The notes under the pieces: model-generated
The model's database searches: none
What the model was told of the DNA's origin: nothing
Seen by the model: only the letters and a program-made list of their open reading frames with translations
NCBI RefSeq assembly: GCF_051175315.1
Contig: NZ_CP195100.1
Location: forward strand, 3,224,001-3,288,000
Source: Tundrisphaera sp051175315
Lineage (GTDB): Bacteria; Planctomycetota; Planctomycetia; Isosphaerales; Isosphaeraceae
Direction: 5' to 3'
DNA: 64,000 nt
Shown: positions 1 through 8,340 of the stretch, piece after piece
Position numbering within the stretch: the stretch's first letter is position 1
Layout of the letters: every line of letters begins with the position of its first letter
Program-made: the position numbers and the translations under genes

Positions 1-1837
1 GCGGGATGTCGAGCCGGTTGGTGACGGTCCCTTCCACGCGGTCGGTGCCGACCGCCGACAGGTCGGAATCGACCACCGGCGACGGCGCCGGCCCGTCCCA
101 CCGGCCGGCGAAGGCCTTGGTGCTCCAGATCCCGACCCGCACCCCTTCCAGCCGCTCCGCCCGGCCGGCCGGCTCGTAGGCGTAGCCCGACCCGCCGAAG
201 CCGGTGCCGCGCCCGCGGTTGTTCATCCCCCGCAGTCCGGCCTCAGGGGCCCCGAACCAGGAGACCATCGTCTCGGTGCCGGGGGGCGGCGGAGGCACCT
301 CGCCCGCGTCGGCCGCCGGCTCGGGGCGGTCCGGCGCCAGCGGCGCGATGGCCACGTCGTAGTCGCGGTTCTGGGGGCTGAACACGTTGAAGAAGGTCGA
401 GCCCCGGACCCTTTTCGTCGCCAGGTCCACGTCCACGATGTCCACCTTGTTGACCCGGAGGTCGGTCCCCTTGATCCGGTAGGCGGCGTAGTACGCCAGC
501 AGGCTCACCGCGACCACGATCGTGGGGAAGGTGATCCAGGTCAGCTCCATCCGCTTCAGGACCTTCTTCAGGAAGAAGTAGTCCCCGGGGCCGATCAGCA
601 GGATGTACAGGAAGATGAACCCGGCCACCCAGCCGAACGGGACGAGGGTCACCCCCTGGAACTGCTCCAGCGCCTGGAGGAGCCGGCTGGACAGGTCCGA
701 GACGCCCGACTGCACCAGGCGGCCGGCCTGGTTGATCGCCGCGTTGGCGTCGCCGGGCGGGGCCTTCAGGTCCATCGCCTTGACCCAGAACAGGGCCCGG
801 TCCGGCCAGTCGGCGAACGGCTTGGCGTCCACGTCCAGCCCGATCACCGTGACCCGGCCGAAGCCGTAGGGGCCGCGGACGATCAGCGGGGTGGACAGGG
901 TCGAGGCGATCACCTGGCCGCCGCGGGCCTCGACCTCCTCGAACTTGGCGGCCCGGCCCTGGTTGGCCTCGGAGACGATCGGCTTGGAGCCGCCGGCGAA
1001 CGCCTCGATCGCCTCGTAGGGCTCGACCTGGACCTGGCCGGCGATCCGGAGCGGCAGCATCGGGCCGAGCACGCTGTCGTTGACCGCCTGCCAGTTCGAC
1101 CCGACGGCGACCACCAGGTGTCCGCCCCGCTCGACCCAGCGGCGGAGCGCCTCGCCCCGCCCGGCCGAGAGGGCGGCCAGCGTCTCCTTGTCGTTGGTGT
1201 CGATGGCCACGGCGTCGGCCGCGTCGTAGCCGTACCACCGGCCGGGCAGCAGGTCCTCGGCCGCGCCGGGCTGGGCCACGGCCACCTCGCGGGCGCGGCC
1301 GTAGGTGGCCGGCCCGTTGCGGTCGGCGTTGAAGCCGGGCAGGGTGGGGATCTGCTTGATCCCCTGGGGCTGGCCCAGGGCCACCAGGAGGTAGTCCTCC
1401 GCGGTCAGGGCGTCGGGGACCTTCGAGCCCATCAGGGAGCCGATCGCCGCGTCGTTGACGGCGCGACGGCCGGTCTTGCCGTCGCGGAACCGGAGCGTGG
1501 CGAAGTCGGGGTCGGTCGACCCGACCCGGACGTAGGCGGTCACCCTTTGACCCTGGCCGGGGCCGACCTGGACCGGCTGGCGGACCACGGTCTCCGTGCC
1601 GTACTCGTCGGGGGCGACCAGCTCCATGACGCCGGCGAACCCCTGCGGCCCGCCCCGGAGCTGGATCCAGACCGGGGTCCACGAGCCGGGCTTGAACCGC
1701 TCTTCGAACCCGACGCGGACGTTCTCGACCTCGACGGCGGGCGCGGCCGCCCGGGCCGTGGCGACGGTGGATGCCATCGCCGCGAGGGCGGCGATCATCC
1801 GGAGAAAGGGGCGGGATCCGGGTCTATGGGTGGTCAC
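1..1837 (-). CDS. Large membrane-anchored protein, 3' end cut off by the window edge
   Basis: About 612 codons are visible before the window ends, and the reading frame stays open to base 1. The GTG start at 1837 leads into a hydrophobic segment ending in an ARA-type cleavage site, so an exported or membrane-anchored N-terminus is likely; an in-frame ATG at 1798 is an alternative start. The protein then has an extracytoplasmic beta-rich stretch, a part resembling the glutamine-amidotransferase-like fold (a GGHLVVAVG stretch), and two hydrophobic segments (roughly residues 410-460) beginning GWVAGFIFLYILLIGPGDYFF. This arrangement is common in planctomycete proteins of unknown role. It starts 14 bases after the MazG-like gene and probably shares its transcript. 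No enzymatic function can be assigned; the gene call is firm, its role is open. Confidence 0.8.
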   Translation of the reverse strand, partial: MTTHRPGSRPFLRMIAALAAMASTVATARAAAPAVEVENVRVGFEERFKPGSWTPVWIQLRGGPQGFAGVMELVAPDEYGTETVVRQPVQVGPGQGQRVTAYVRVGSTDPDFATLRFRDGKTGRRAVNDAAIGSLMGSKVPDALTAEDYLLVALGQPQGIKQIPTLPGFNADRNGPATYGRAREVAVAQPGAAEDLLPGRWYGYDAADAVAIDTNDKETLAALSAGRGEALRRWVERGGHLVVAVGSNWQAVNDSVLGPMLPLRIAGQVQVEPYEAIEAFAGGSKPIVSEANQGRAAKFEEVEARGGQVIASTLSTPLIVRGPYGFGRVTVIGLDVDAKPFADWPDRALFWVKAMDLKAPPGDANAAINQAGRLVQSGVSDLSSRLLQALEQFQGVTLVPFGWVAGFIFLYILLIGPGDYFFLKKVLKRMELTWITFPTIVVAVSLLAYYAAYRIKGTDLRVNKVDIVDVDLATKRVRGSTFFNVFSPQNRDYDVAIAPLAPDRPEPAADAGEVPPPPPGTETMVSWFGAPEAGLRGMNNRGRGTGFGGSGYAYEPAGRAERLEGVRVGIWSTKAFAGRWDGPAPSPVVDSDLSAVGTDRVEGTVTNRLDIP

Positions 1838-1851
1838 GCTGGGGGGTCCGT

Positions 1852-2175
1852 TCAGGGTTTCTCCGCCGGGTCGCACCGGCAGGGGATCGCGTCGCACCCG
1901 GGGCACGCCTCGCCGTATTTCCGCCAGGCCGCCGCCTCGAGGTCCACGCCCCGGACGTTGGCCAGGGTCACCAGCCAGGCCAGGACGTCGGCCATCTCCA
2001 GCGCCAGCTCCTCGGGCGTCCCGGTCCGCAGGGCGGTGGCCAGCTCCCCGACCTCCTCGGCGAACCAGAGGAAGGTCCCGGCGTCGCCCCGGGTGGCGTC
2101 CTTGGCCCCGTAAAGCTCGCGGATCCGGCGCTGGAGGGCCCCGATGCTCAGCCCTCCCGGGGGTGGTTCGCTCAT
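1852..2175 (-). CDS. MazG-like nucleotide pyrophosphohydrolase
   Basis: This 107-residue protein has the MazG signature: FAEEVGEL near residues 38-45 supplies the EExxE metal ligands and EMADVLAWL near 60-68 supplies the second acidic set. Family members hydrolyse (d)NTPs to monophosphate and pyrophosphate and act in nucleotide-pool housekeeping. The ATG at 2175 was chosen because homologous sequence starts just after it; the longer open frame upstream runs into the repeat region and is not protein-like. The C-terminus carries four cysteines (C91, C94, C99, C101 in a CPGC...CRC arrangement), an unusual addition that may bind zinc. The membrane-protein gene follows after 14 bases. Substrate cannot be told from the sequence. 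Confidence 0.88.
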   Translation of the reverse strand: MSEPPPGGLSIGALQRRIRELYGAKDATRGDAGTFLWFAEEVGELATALRTGTPEELALEMADVLAWLVTLANVRGVDLEAAAWRKYGEACPGCDAIPCRCDPAEKP

Positions 2176-2336
2176 GGGGCCGAGATCTTGCGCCAGGATG
2201 AGGCTTCGACGACGCGCGGGCCGACGACGCCCGCGCAGGGATACCAGGGTCGCGGAGGGTCGGTCGATTGTCAAGGGCCGGGCCCCCTGCGGGCGGCCGC
2301 CCGGGTGTCCCTTTTGATTTCGGCGTTCTGGGCTCC

Positions 2337-2489
2337 GGGTGGCTGTGGTTGGCTTGCCAACCACGGCGCTCGTGATGCAATCGCGGGGTGATGGCCATCG
2401 CGGCCCCGGGCCAAGGATCATCGACGCCGGCCATCGATCGCCGAGCGGGCTCGTCGGCGCCGTGGTTGGCAAGCCAACCACAGCCACCC
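2337..2489. repeat. 153-bp repeat element with perfect 33-bp terminal inverted repeats (copy 1)
   Basis: The outer 33 bases at each end (2337-2369 and 2457-2489) are perfect inverted repeats beginning GGGTGGCTGTGG. Inside each arm is a near-perfect hairpin, GTGGTTGGC-TT-GCCAACCAC (2345-2364 and 2462-2481), giving a 9-bp stem with a 2-base loop. A second element of the same size and design lies at 40106-40260. The layout resembles paired REP sequences or a MITE-like non-autonomous element. It fills most of the 2176-2566 gap between two genes and no other gene is visible there. No transposase lies next to it. Confidence 0.85.
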
Positions 2490-2566
2490 AGCGGCGGCCC
2501 CCCAGCCCTGACCCCGCGTGGGGCCGGATGGCGTCTCGATCCGGCCGGCCGGAGGCGTCGGATGGC

Positions 2567-3652
2567 TCATCCCGGCCTCCCATCCGCGAGCGTCCGGAGG
2601 CCGGGGGCTGGGTTCGTTTTGCACGGCGTGTGGGCGGGCGGGCCGAACGACGCGGGCCGGGGCGCCGGCGGGGGAGCGGTCGCGGGTCGGCGGCGGATCG
2701 GCACGGGCCGGGCGTCCGGGGCGGCCTTCGGCGCGGGGGCCGGGGCTGCTGGGATCGATGGGGCGGCGTTGGGTTCGTTTCGCGCCTCGACCTCGTGGAA
2801 CTCGCGTAGGGCCCGGAACAGCCCGCGCTCGGCGGCGGCCTCGTAACGACGCGCCAGCTGCGCCTCCTTGGACGGGTCGAAAAGGGCGCGGTCGCCCGCC
2901 TCGGCGCGGTCGGCGGCCTCGTTTTCGTCGTCGATCAGGGGGCGCAGCTCGCGCAGGGCCTCGACCTCGGCATCGATCAGCGCGGCCAGCTGCTCGCGGG
3001 CCCACCGCATGCGGGCGTTGCGAGACAGCCCGGCCCCCTGGTCGGCGGTCAGGCCGGAGAAGTCGCCCCGCAGGGCCCGCAGGATCGGGTCGAACTGGGT
3101 CGGCGGGTGCATCCCGGGGTGACGGCCGAGGAGGCGGTCGAGCTGCCGGTCGTCGTGCTCGTTCCAGGCGAGCTTGCCGGGCTGGGCCAGCTTGCCGCGC
3201 AGCACCAACCAGGCCTCGGTCAGCCCGTCGATCCCCTCGGGCGTCTCCAGCAGCCGGGTGACGGCCCGGTCGGGGTCGATGTCCAGGATGACGCCGAGTT
3301 CGTTGACCTCGGCGCGGCGTGCCGCGTCTCGGGCCTTCTGGGCGTCGCGGACCCGCCGGGCGGTCATGGCCGCGTCGTGCCGGCCGCATCTGTCGAGTCG
3401 GTGGGAGAAGACGGCGATCCGCTTCAGGAGGATCCGGCCCATCAGCCCGGAGGGCTTCATCTCGGCGACGAGCTGGGCGGCCACGACGTCGACCTCGGCC
3501 GCTTCCCCTTCGGGCAGCACGACGCCGTCGCCGGCCAGCCCGTGCTTCAGGGCGTTGCGAGACGATTTGCGACGCCCTTCCGGGCTGGTCGGCCCGGTGC
3601 TTTTCAGGGCGTTGGCCCGGTTCGCGGCCAGTCGGGCGGGGCTGCAGGGCAT
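2567..3652 (-). CDS. Conserved hypothetical protein with an N-terminal RANALKSTGP motif
   Basis: This 361-residue protein begins with a basic segment in which RANALKSTGPTSPEGRRKSS is followed by RNALKHGLAG. That motif recurs at the N-terminus of proteins of unknown function in Planctomycetes and some other soil bacteria. Residues 50-270 are rich in charged helices (many Glu and Arg) with no recognisable active site. From about residue 280 the chain becomes Pro/Ala-rich and probably disordered. No signal peptide or membrane segment is seen. The ATG at 3652 is well placed directly before the conserved motif. The region upstream (3653-3799) is distinctly AT-richer than its neighbours. The motif family is often multicopy, so a link to mobile DNA is possible but unproven. 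Confidence 0.75.
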   Translation of the reverse strand: MPCSPARLAANRANALKSTGPTSPEGRRKSSRNALKHGLAGDGVVLPEGEAAEVDVVAAQLVAEMKPSGLMGRILLKRIAVFSHRLDRCGRHDAAMTARRVRDAQKARDAARRAEVNELGVILDIDPDRAVTRLLETPEGIDGLTEAWLVLRGKLAQPGKLAWNEHDDRQLDRLLGRHPGMHPPTQFDPILRALRGDFSGLTADQGAGLSRNARMRWAREQLAALIDAEVEALRELRPLIDDENEAADRAEAGDRALFDPSKEAQLARRYEAAAERGLFRALREFHEVEARNEPNAAPSIPAAPAPAPKAAPDARPVPIRRRPATAPPPAPRPASFGPPAHTPCKTNPAPGLRTLADGRPG

Positions 3653-3799
3653 GGCGTGGACTCCTCGCGGCTCGTCGATGATGCGGGGTGCCGACGCCCG
3701 GCGGCGCCGTCGCCCTACATATTCAGAATCGCGAGGGGTGCCTAAACATACTATTTCGACATGTCGGGGGATTTTTCGGGGAGAAAGGGCCGCCCCCGA

Positions 3800-4543
3800 T
3801 CAGGCGGTGAACGACCGGCGGAACCGCTCGATCATCGCCGCGAAGGCCTGGTCGGTCGCCTCGGGGTCGTATCGGGGCCCTTCGTCCCGCATGAAGGCAT
3901 GCTCGGCCGGCAGGAGGAGGAAGTCCGCGGGGACCGACGCCGAGCGGAGGGCGGACTCGATCGCCAGCCGCCCCTCGGGGGGGACGTGGGGGTCCAGGCT
4001 GCCGAACACCATCAGGAGGTCGCCCCGGATCTCCCCGGCGCGGGCCAGAGACCCGGCGTCGTCGTCGCGGCCGAGCTTGCCGTTGTGGATGCCCGTCCCG
4101 TAGAAGCAGACCGTGGCCTTCACGTCGGGCTGCAACGCCGCCCGGAACGCCAGGTGCCCGCCCAGGCAGAACCCGCTCGCACCGAGCTGCCCCGGCGCAA
4201 CCGCCGGATGGGCGGCCAGGTAGTCGAGCGCCGCGCGGCAGTCGGCGTCGTAGTGGGCGACCGGCATCTTCGCGGTGTCCTCCAGGCCCCGGGTGCGCCC
4301 GGCGTCGTCGAACGGGATGGCGGTCCCCTTCGGCTCGATCCGGTGGTAGATCTCCGGGGCCGCGACCACGAACCCGTATCCGGCCAGCCGCTCCGACACC
4401 CGGAGCATCGGCCCGGTGAGCTGGAAGATGTCCGAGTAGAAGACGATCCCCGGGAACCGCCCCTCGGCGCGGGGCCGGGCCTGGAACGTCCGCATGGGGG
4501 AGCCGTCGACCGGGATGTCGACGAATTCCGTCGTGATGACCAT
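3800..4543 (-). CDS. Dienelactone hydrolase family protein
   Basis: The 247-residue alpha/beta-hydrolase has all three residues of a dienelactone hydrolase triad in order: Cys126 in GFCLGGH, Asp184 in GSLDPHVP and His215 in PAEHAFM. Family members open lactone rings in aromatic degradation, but many genomic copies hydrolyse other esters. Length and lack of a signal peptide fit a cytosolic enzyme. The ATG at 4543 starts the conserved MVITTEFVDI segment; open sequence further upstream overlaps the divergent neighbour and is not conserved in style. No aromatic-degradation genes lie nearby, so the substrate is unknown. Confidence 0.88.
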   Translation of the reverse strand: MVITTEFVDIPVDGSPMRTFQARPRAEGRFPGIVFYSDIFQLTGPMLRVSERLAGYGFVVAAPEIYHRIEPKGTAIPFDDAGRTRGLEDTAKMPVAHYDADCRAALDYLAAHPAVAPGQLGASGFCLGGHLAFRAALQPDVKATVCFYGTGIHNGKLGRDDDAGSLARAGEIRGDLLMVFGSLDPHVPPEGRLAIESALRSASVPADFLLLPAEHAFMRDEGPRYDPEATDQAFAAMIERFRRSFTA

Positions 4544-4675
4544 CGCATGCACCTCGCGTCGGGAGATCGGGATGAACGGACCAATGTACCCGGCGAGTCG
4601 ATGGCGGTCGCGGGGGTGGGCTGATAGGATGGGCCGGGGGGTGGAATCAGGGCGGAAAGGAATCGGGGCACCGCG

Positions 4676-5527
4676 ATGGGCAAGTCCGACGTCCCTTATC
4701 GGCTGGTGATCTTCGACGCCCTGGACAACCCGACGGCGGTGCGGGACCTGTTCAGCCGCGTGACCGGGGCGCATCCCACCGATGCGATGCAGTGGGTGGC
4801 CAAGGTGCCCGGGGTCTGGCCGAAGATGCTCGATGAGGCGCAGGCCCGGCAGTTGCTCGACGGGCTGTTCGAGCTGCACGTGGCCGCCGAGGCGTGGCGG
4901 GCCGACGCCTTCCCGGACATCGCCCGGCCCCGGACGATCCACGAGGCGAGCTGCCTGCCGGGCGGGTTCCGCGTGACCGGCCTGCGGGGCGAGCCGACCC
5001 ACTGGGTCCCCTGGGACAAGATCGAGCTGGTCTGCGCCGGGCGGATCGACGCCGAGGACGAGTTCCGCGAGGTCTCGCCGCCCGGCTGGATCAACGCCAT
5101 CTCGACCGGCTTCCGCGCCGCGGTGGGTCGGGCCCCGAGGCAGGCCCGCCGGCTCCGGGCGTCCCGGGTGACGCGCGACCCGGTGGGCGAGGTGATCGTG
5201 GTCCGCCGCGACCCGAGGGTGGCGTTCCGGATCGTCGAGAACAAGATGAACTACGCCTATCTCGGCGACCGGCTCCGCACGTCGGCCGCCGAGAACTTCC
5301 CCCAGTTCGTCGGCGACCTCCGCCGGCTCTCGACCGACGCCTACATCACGCCCAGCACCGTGGCGCTGCTGGACGGCACCGACCCGGACGATCCCGAGGC
5401 GGAGCCGTTCCCCTCGTCGCAGGCCCTCCTCGACTACGCGACGCTCCGGCTCCTGTGGAGCTGGTATCGCCGCGATCGCGAGGCGAGCCGGGGCACCGAG
5501 TCCTCGGGCGAGTTCAACCAACTCTGA
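4676..5527 (+). CDS. Conserved hypothetical protein, possibly with an L7/L12- or ClpS-like N-terminal domain
   Basis: This 283-residue protein has no signal peptide or membrane helix. Residues 8-65 (YRLVIFDALDNPTAVRDLF followed by an amphipathic helix pair) have the spacing of small beta-alpha-alpha-beta domains such as ClpS or the ribosomal L7/L12 C-terminus; this is inference from pattern only. The central part (residues 85-200) contains HEASCLPGGFRVTGL and a WVPWDKIELVCAGRID stretch that look like a beta-barrel or PH-like region. The ATG at 4676 has no strong Shine-Dalgarno sequence. Its stop codon directly abuts the stop of convergent galK with no spacer. I do not recognise a function. 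Confidence 0.7.
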   Translation: MGKSDVPYRLVIFDALDNPTAVRDLFSRVTGAHPTDAMQWVAKVPGVWPKMLDEAQARQLLDGLFELHVAAEAWRADAFPDIARPRTIHEASCLPGGFRVTGLRGEPTHWVPWDKIELVCAGRIDAEDEFREVSPPGWINAISTGFRAAVGRAPRQARRLRASRVTRDPVGEVIVVRRDPRVAFRIVENKMNYAYLGDRLRTSAAENFPQFVGDLRRLSTDAYITPSTVALLDGTDPDDPEAEPFPSSQALLDYATLRLLWSWYRRDREASRGTESSGEFNQL

Positions 5528-6751
5528 TCACGGGGCCGCGTCCAGCCGCCGCGACGAGGCGCCGTCGGCGGCGTGGCAGATGTGGACGTCCGGGACCAGC
5601 TTGGTCCGGCGGGCATAGCCGGCGCGGACCGCCTCGGCGAAGGCGTCGGCGTCGTCGGACCGGACCAGGTTGACCGTGCAGCCCGCCCACCCCGCGCCCG
5701 AAAGCTTCCCGCCCAGGAAGCCGGGGGCGACCTCGGCCGACTCGATCAGGGCGTCGAGCGCCGGAGAACTGTTCTGGAAGTCGTCGCGGCTGGAGGCGTG
5801 CGACGCCGACATCAGCGAGCCGAACCGGGCGACATCGCCGGCCCGCAGGGCCTCGGCGCCGTCGCGGACCCGGTCGTTCTCGGTCAGGACGTGGCGGGCG
5901 CGGAGCCGGCCGACCGGGTCGAGCCGGTCCCACTCCTCCCGGAGTTCGCCCAGGGTCACGTCGCGGAGGAGCGTGATCGCCTCGTCCTGCTTCGCCGCGC
6001 GGAAGTGGGCGACGACCCCCTCACACTCGGCGTGGCGGCGGTTGTACATCCCGTCGGCCAGCTGGCGCGAGGTCTTGCTGTCGCAGACGACGATGGCCGG
6101 GGCGGGGTCGCCGAGCGTGACCCGGTCATACTGGAGGGTCCGGCAGTCGAGGAAGACGGCGTGATCGCGGCGGCCGAACAGCGAGGTGAACTGGTCGAGC
6201 AGGCCCGAGGCGACGCCGACGAACTCGTTCTCGGAGCGCCGGAGGGTGTGGGCCAGGGCCATCCGGCTGGGGTCGTCCGGATCCGATCCGCCCGGGTCGG
6301 CGACGCGTGCCAGGAACATCGCCAGGGCCGCCTGGAGGCTGGCGGAACTCGACAGCCCGGCGCCTAAGGGCACGTTGCCGGCCAGGGTGGCCACGAAGCC
6401 CCGGGGCAGGGGGCCACCGGCCTCCTGGATCGCCCAGGTCACGCCCCGGATGTACTGGCGCCACGATCCGGGCTCGGCCGGCCGGATGGGGTCGAGCGGG
6501 AAGGCGTCGTCCTGGCCGAGGTTGGCCGATCGGATCCGGCCATCGCGTTCCGGCGTGGGGCGGCCGACGACGACCGTCTCGCGGTCGATGGCGGCGGCCA
6601 GCACCAGGCCGCCGTTGTAGTCGGTGTGATTCCCGAGCAGCTCGACGCGGCCGGGGGCCCGCCCCAGGAAAGCGGGCGGACGCGGGTCGATCTCGGCGAA
6701 GGCGAGGCGTGCCGACGCTTCGTTACTGGGCATGGAGCTGGACATGGACAT
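5528..6751 (-). CDS. galK: Galactokinase
   Basis: The protein shows all three GHMP-kinase motifs: APGRVELLGNHTDYNGG near the N-terminus (sugar and substrate contacts), PLGAGLSSSAS (the ATP-binding glycine loop), and LSGAGWAGCTVNLV near the C-terminus. The first motif is that of galactokinases, which phosphorylate galactose at C1 in the Leloir pathway. Three clustered methionines (6751, 6745, 6733) could each be the start; 6751 gives 407 residues, near family size, and an open frame to 6811 seems too long. No other Leloir gene is adjacent. It ends flush against the convergent gene at 5527. Confidence 0.93.
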   Translation of the reverse strand: MSMSSSMPSNEASARLAFAEIDPRPPAFLGRAPGRVELLGNHTDYNGGLVLAAAIDRETVVVGRPTPERDGRIRSANLGQDDAFPLDPIRPAEPGSWRQYIRGVTWAIQEAGGPLPRGFVATLAGNVPLGAGLSSSASLQAALAMFLARVADPGGSDPDDPSRMALAHTLRRSENEFVGVASGLLDQFTSLFGRRDHAVFLDCRTLQYDRVTLGDPAPAIVVCDSKTSRQLADGMYNRRHAECEGVVAHFRAAKQDEAITLLRDVTLGELREEWDRLDPVGRLRARHVLTENDRVRDGAEALRAGDVARFGSLMSASHASSRDDFQNSSPALDALIESAEVAPGFLGGKLSGAGWAGCTVNLVRSDDADAFAEAVRAGYARRTKLVPDVHICHAADGASSRRLDAAP

Positions 6752-6905
6752 GGTCGGCGTGACCTTCCCGGAGGGGCGGGGTCGGTTCTCCCGGGCGGGG
6801 TCCCAGGCCACCGACCGCCCCGGCGACGAGGCCGGGGCGGGGAGGCCGGAACTTGAAAGCGCGGGAATCCCGCCCGGTCCATCGGTCGGTCAACTCGGGA
6901 GCAAC

Positions 6906-8075
6906 TCAGAGTCCGGCGGCCTTGCGGAGGGCGGCGGCGTCCTCGGTCTTCTCCCAGGTGAAGTCGGGCTCGGAGCGGCCGAAGTGGCCGCCGCTGGCCG
7001 TCTTCTGGAAGATCGGGCGACGGAGGTCGAGGTGCTTGATGATCCCGGCCGGGCTGAGCGGGAACTGCTTGCGGACCAGCTCCGCGATCTTGGTGTCGGG
7101 GATCTTGCCGGTCCCCTCGGTGTCGACCAGGACGCTGACCGGCTCGGACACGCCGATGGCGTAGGCCAGCTGGATCTCGCAGCGGTCGGCGAGGCCGGCC
7201 GCGACGATGTTCTTGGCGACGTGGCGGGCCATGTAGGCGGCCGAGCGGTCGACCTTCGTGGGGTCCTTGCCGCTGAAGGCGCCGCCGCCGTGGCGGCCCC
7301 GGCCGCCGTAGGTATCGACGATGATCTTCCGCCCGGTCACGCCGGCGTCGCCGTGAGGGCCGCCGACCACGAAGTTGCCGGTCGGGTTGATGTGGTAGAT
7401 GATGTCGCCGTGGACCAGCTCCTTGGGCAGGACCGGCTCGATCACCTGCTTGATGATGGTGTCGCGGATCGTCTTGTTGTCGACGTCCGGGGCGTGCTGG
7501 GTCGACACGACCACGGTGTGGACGCGGACCGGCTTGCCGCCCTCGTACTCGACGGTGACCTGGCTCTTGCTGTCCGGGCGGAGCCAGGGGATCGTGCCGT
7601 CCTGGCGCAGCTCGGTCAGGCGATTGATGATCCGGTGCGACAGGGCGATCGGCATCGGCATCAGCTCGGGCGTCTCGTTGGACGCGAAGCCGAACATCAG
7701 CCCCTGGTCGCCGGCCCCGATATCCTTGCCCGCCCCTTCGTCAGCGTTCACGCCCATGGCGATGTCGGGCGACTGCTTGCCCAGGGCGACCATCACGCCG
7801 CAGGTCGTGGCGTCGAAGCCCATGTCGCTGGAGGTGTAGCCGATCTCTTTGACGACCCGGCGGACGACGTCGGCGTAGTTCACCTGCGCCGAGGTCGTGA
7901 TCTCGCCGGCGACGACCACCAGGCCGGTCGTCAGCAGGGTCTCGCAGGCGACGCGGGCCGCCGGGTCCTGGGCCAGGATGGCGTCGAGGATGCCGTCGGA
8001 GATCTGATCGGCCATCTTGTCCGGATGGCCCATCGACACCGATTCGCTGGTGAACAGATGGCGGTCTTGAGACAC
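6906..8075 (-). CDS. metK: S-adenosylmethionine synthetase
   Basis: This 389-residue enzyme makes S-adenosylmethionine from methionine and ATP. It has the full set of family hallmarks: LFTSESVSMGHPDKMADQIS at the N-terminus with the catalytic His and metal-binding residues, the GAGDQGLMFG hexapeptide region, and the Gly/Lys-rich loop GGGAFSGKDPTKVDRSAAY. The start is a GTG at 8075 preceded by a strong GGAGGA ribosome-binding site nine bases upstream; the open frame running to 8294 is leader, not protein. Length matches bacterial MetK. A sigma70-like promoter lies about 100 bases upstream on the same strand. Confidence 0.97.
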   Translation of the reverse strand: MSQDRHLFTSESVSMGHPDKMADQISDGILDAILAQDPAARVACETLLTTGLVVVAGEITTSAQVNYADVVRRVVKEIGYTSSDMGFDATTCGVMVALGKQSPDIAMGVNADEGAGKDIGAGDQGLMFGFASNETPELMPMPIALSHRIINRLTELRQDGTIPWLRPDSKSQVTVEYEGGKPVRVHTVVVSTQHAPDVDNKTIRDTIIKQVIEPVLPKELVHGDIIYHINPTGNFVVGGPHGDAGVTGRKIIVDTYGGRGRHGGGAFSGKDPTKVDRSAAYMARHVAKNIVAAGLADRCEIQLAYAIGVSEPVSVLVDTEGTGKIPDTKIAELVRKQFPLSPAGIIKHLDLRRPIFQKTASGGHFGRSEPDFTWEKTEDAAALRKAAGL

Positions 8076-8186
8076 GAAGGGTGTTCCTCCCGAGGCGATG
8101 GGGCGGTATATGCCGGGCGGTCGGGTGCCGGCCGGACCTTGAGGCGCGACGTGCGCGGACGCACGCCCGTCCGTGAGCGAGGGGTC

Positions 8187-8216
8187 CGAGTGTAGCAAGT
8201 CGCCGGACCGGCTGTC
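8187..8216 (-). promoter_or_regulatory. Putative sigma70-type promoter of metK
   Basis: On the minus strand TGGACA (8216-8211) is followed after 18 bases by TACACT (8192-8187). This would start transcription near 8180 and give a leader of about 105 bases before the GTG. I see no clear SAM riboswitch in this leader. Confidence 0.45.
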
Positions 8217-8340
8217 CATTCGACCCTCGGCGGACTCTCCCGCCGCGTGGCTTTCCGGCGGAGTTCGTTGGAAATCGGCGACGCCCGCGGCCACAATCGG
8301 GCAACGTCGCCCATCTTAGCGCCCCGCCCGGAGAAGACCG

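Noticed and set aside
243..1682. 479-codon minus-strand frame inside the first membrane-protein gene
   Set aside because: It is the wrong frame of the same strand; the true frame starts at 1837, has a signal sequence and two membrane helices, and stays open to the window edge.
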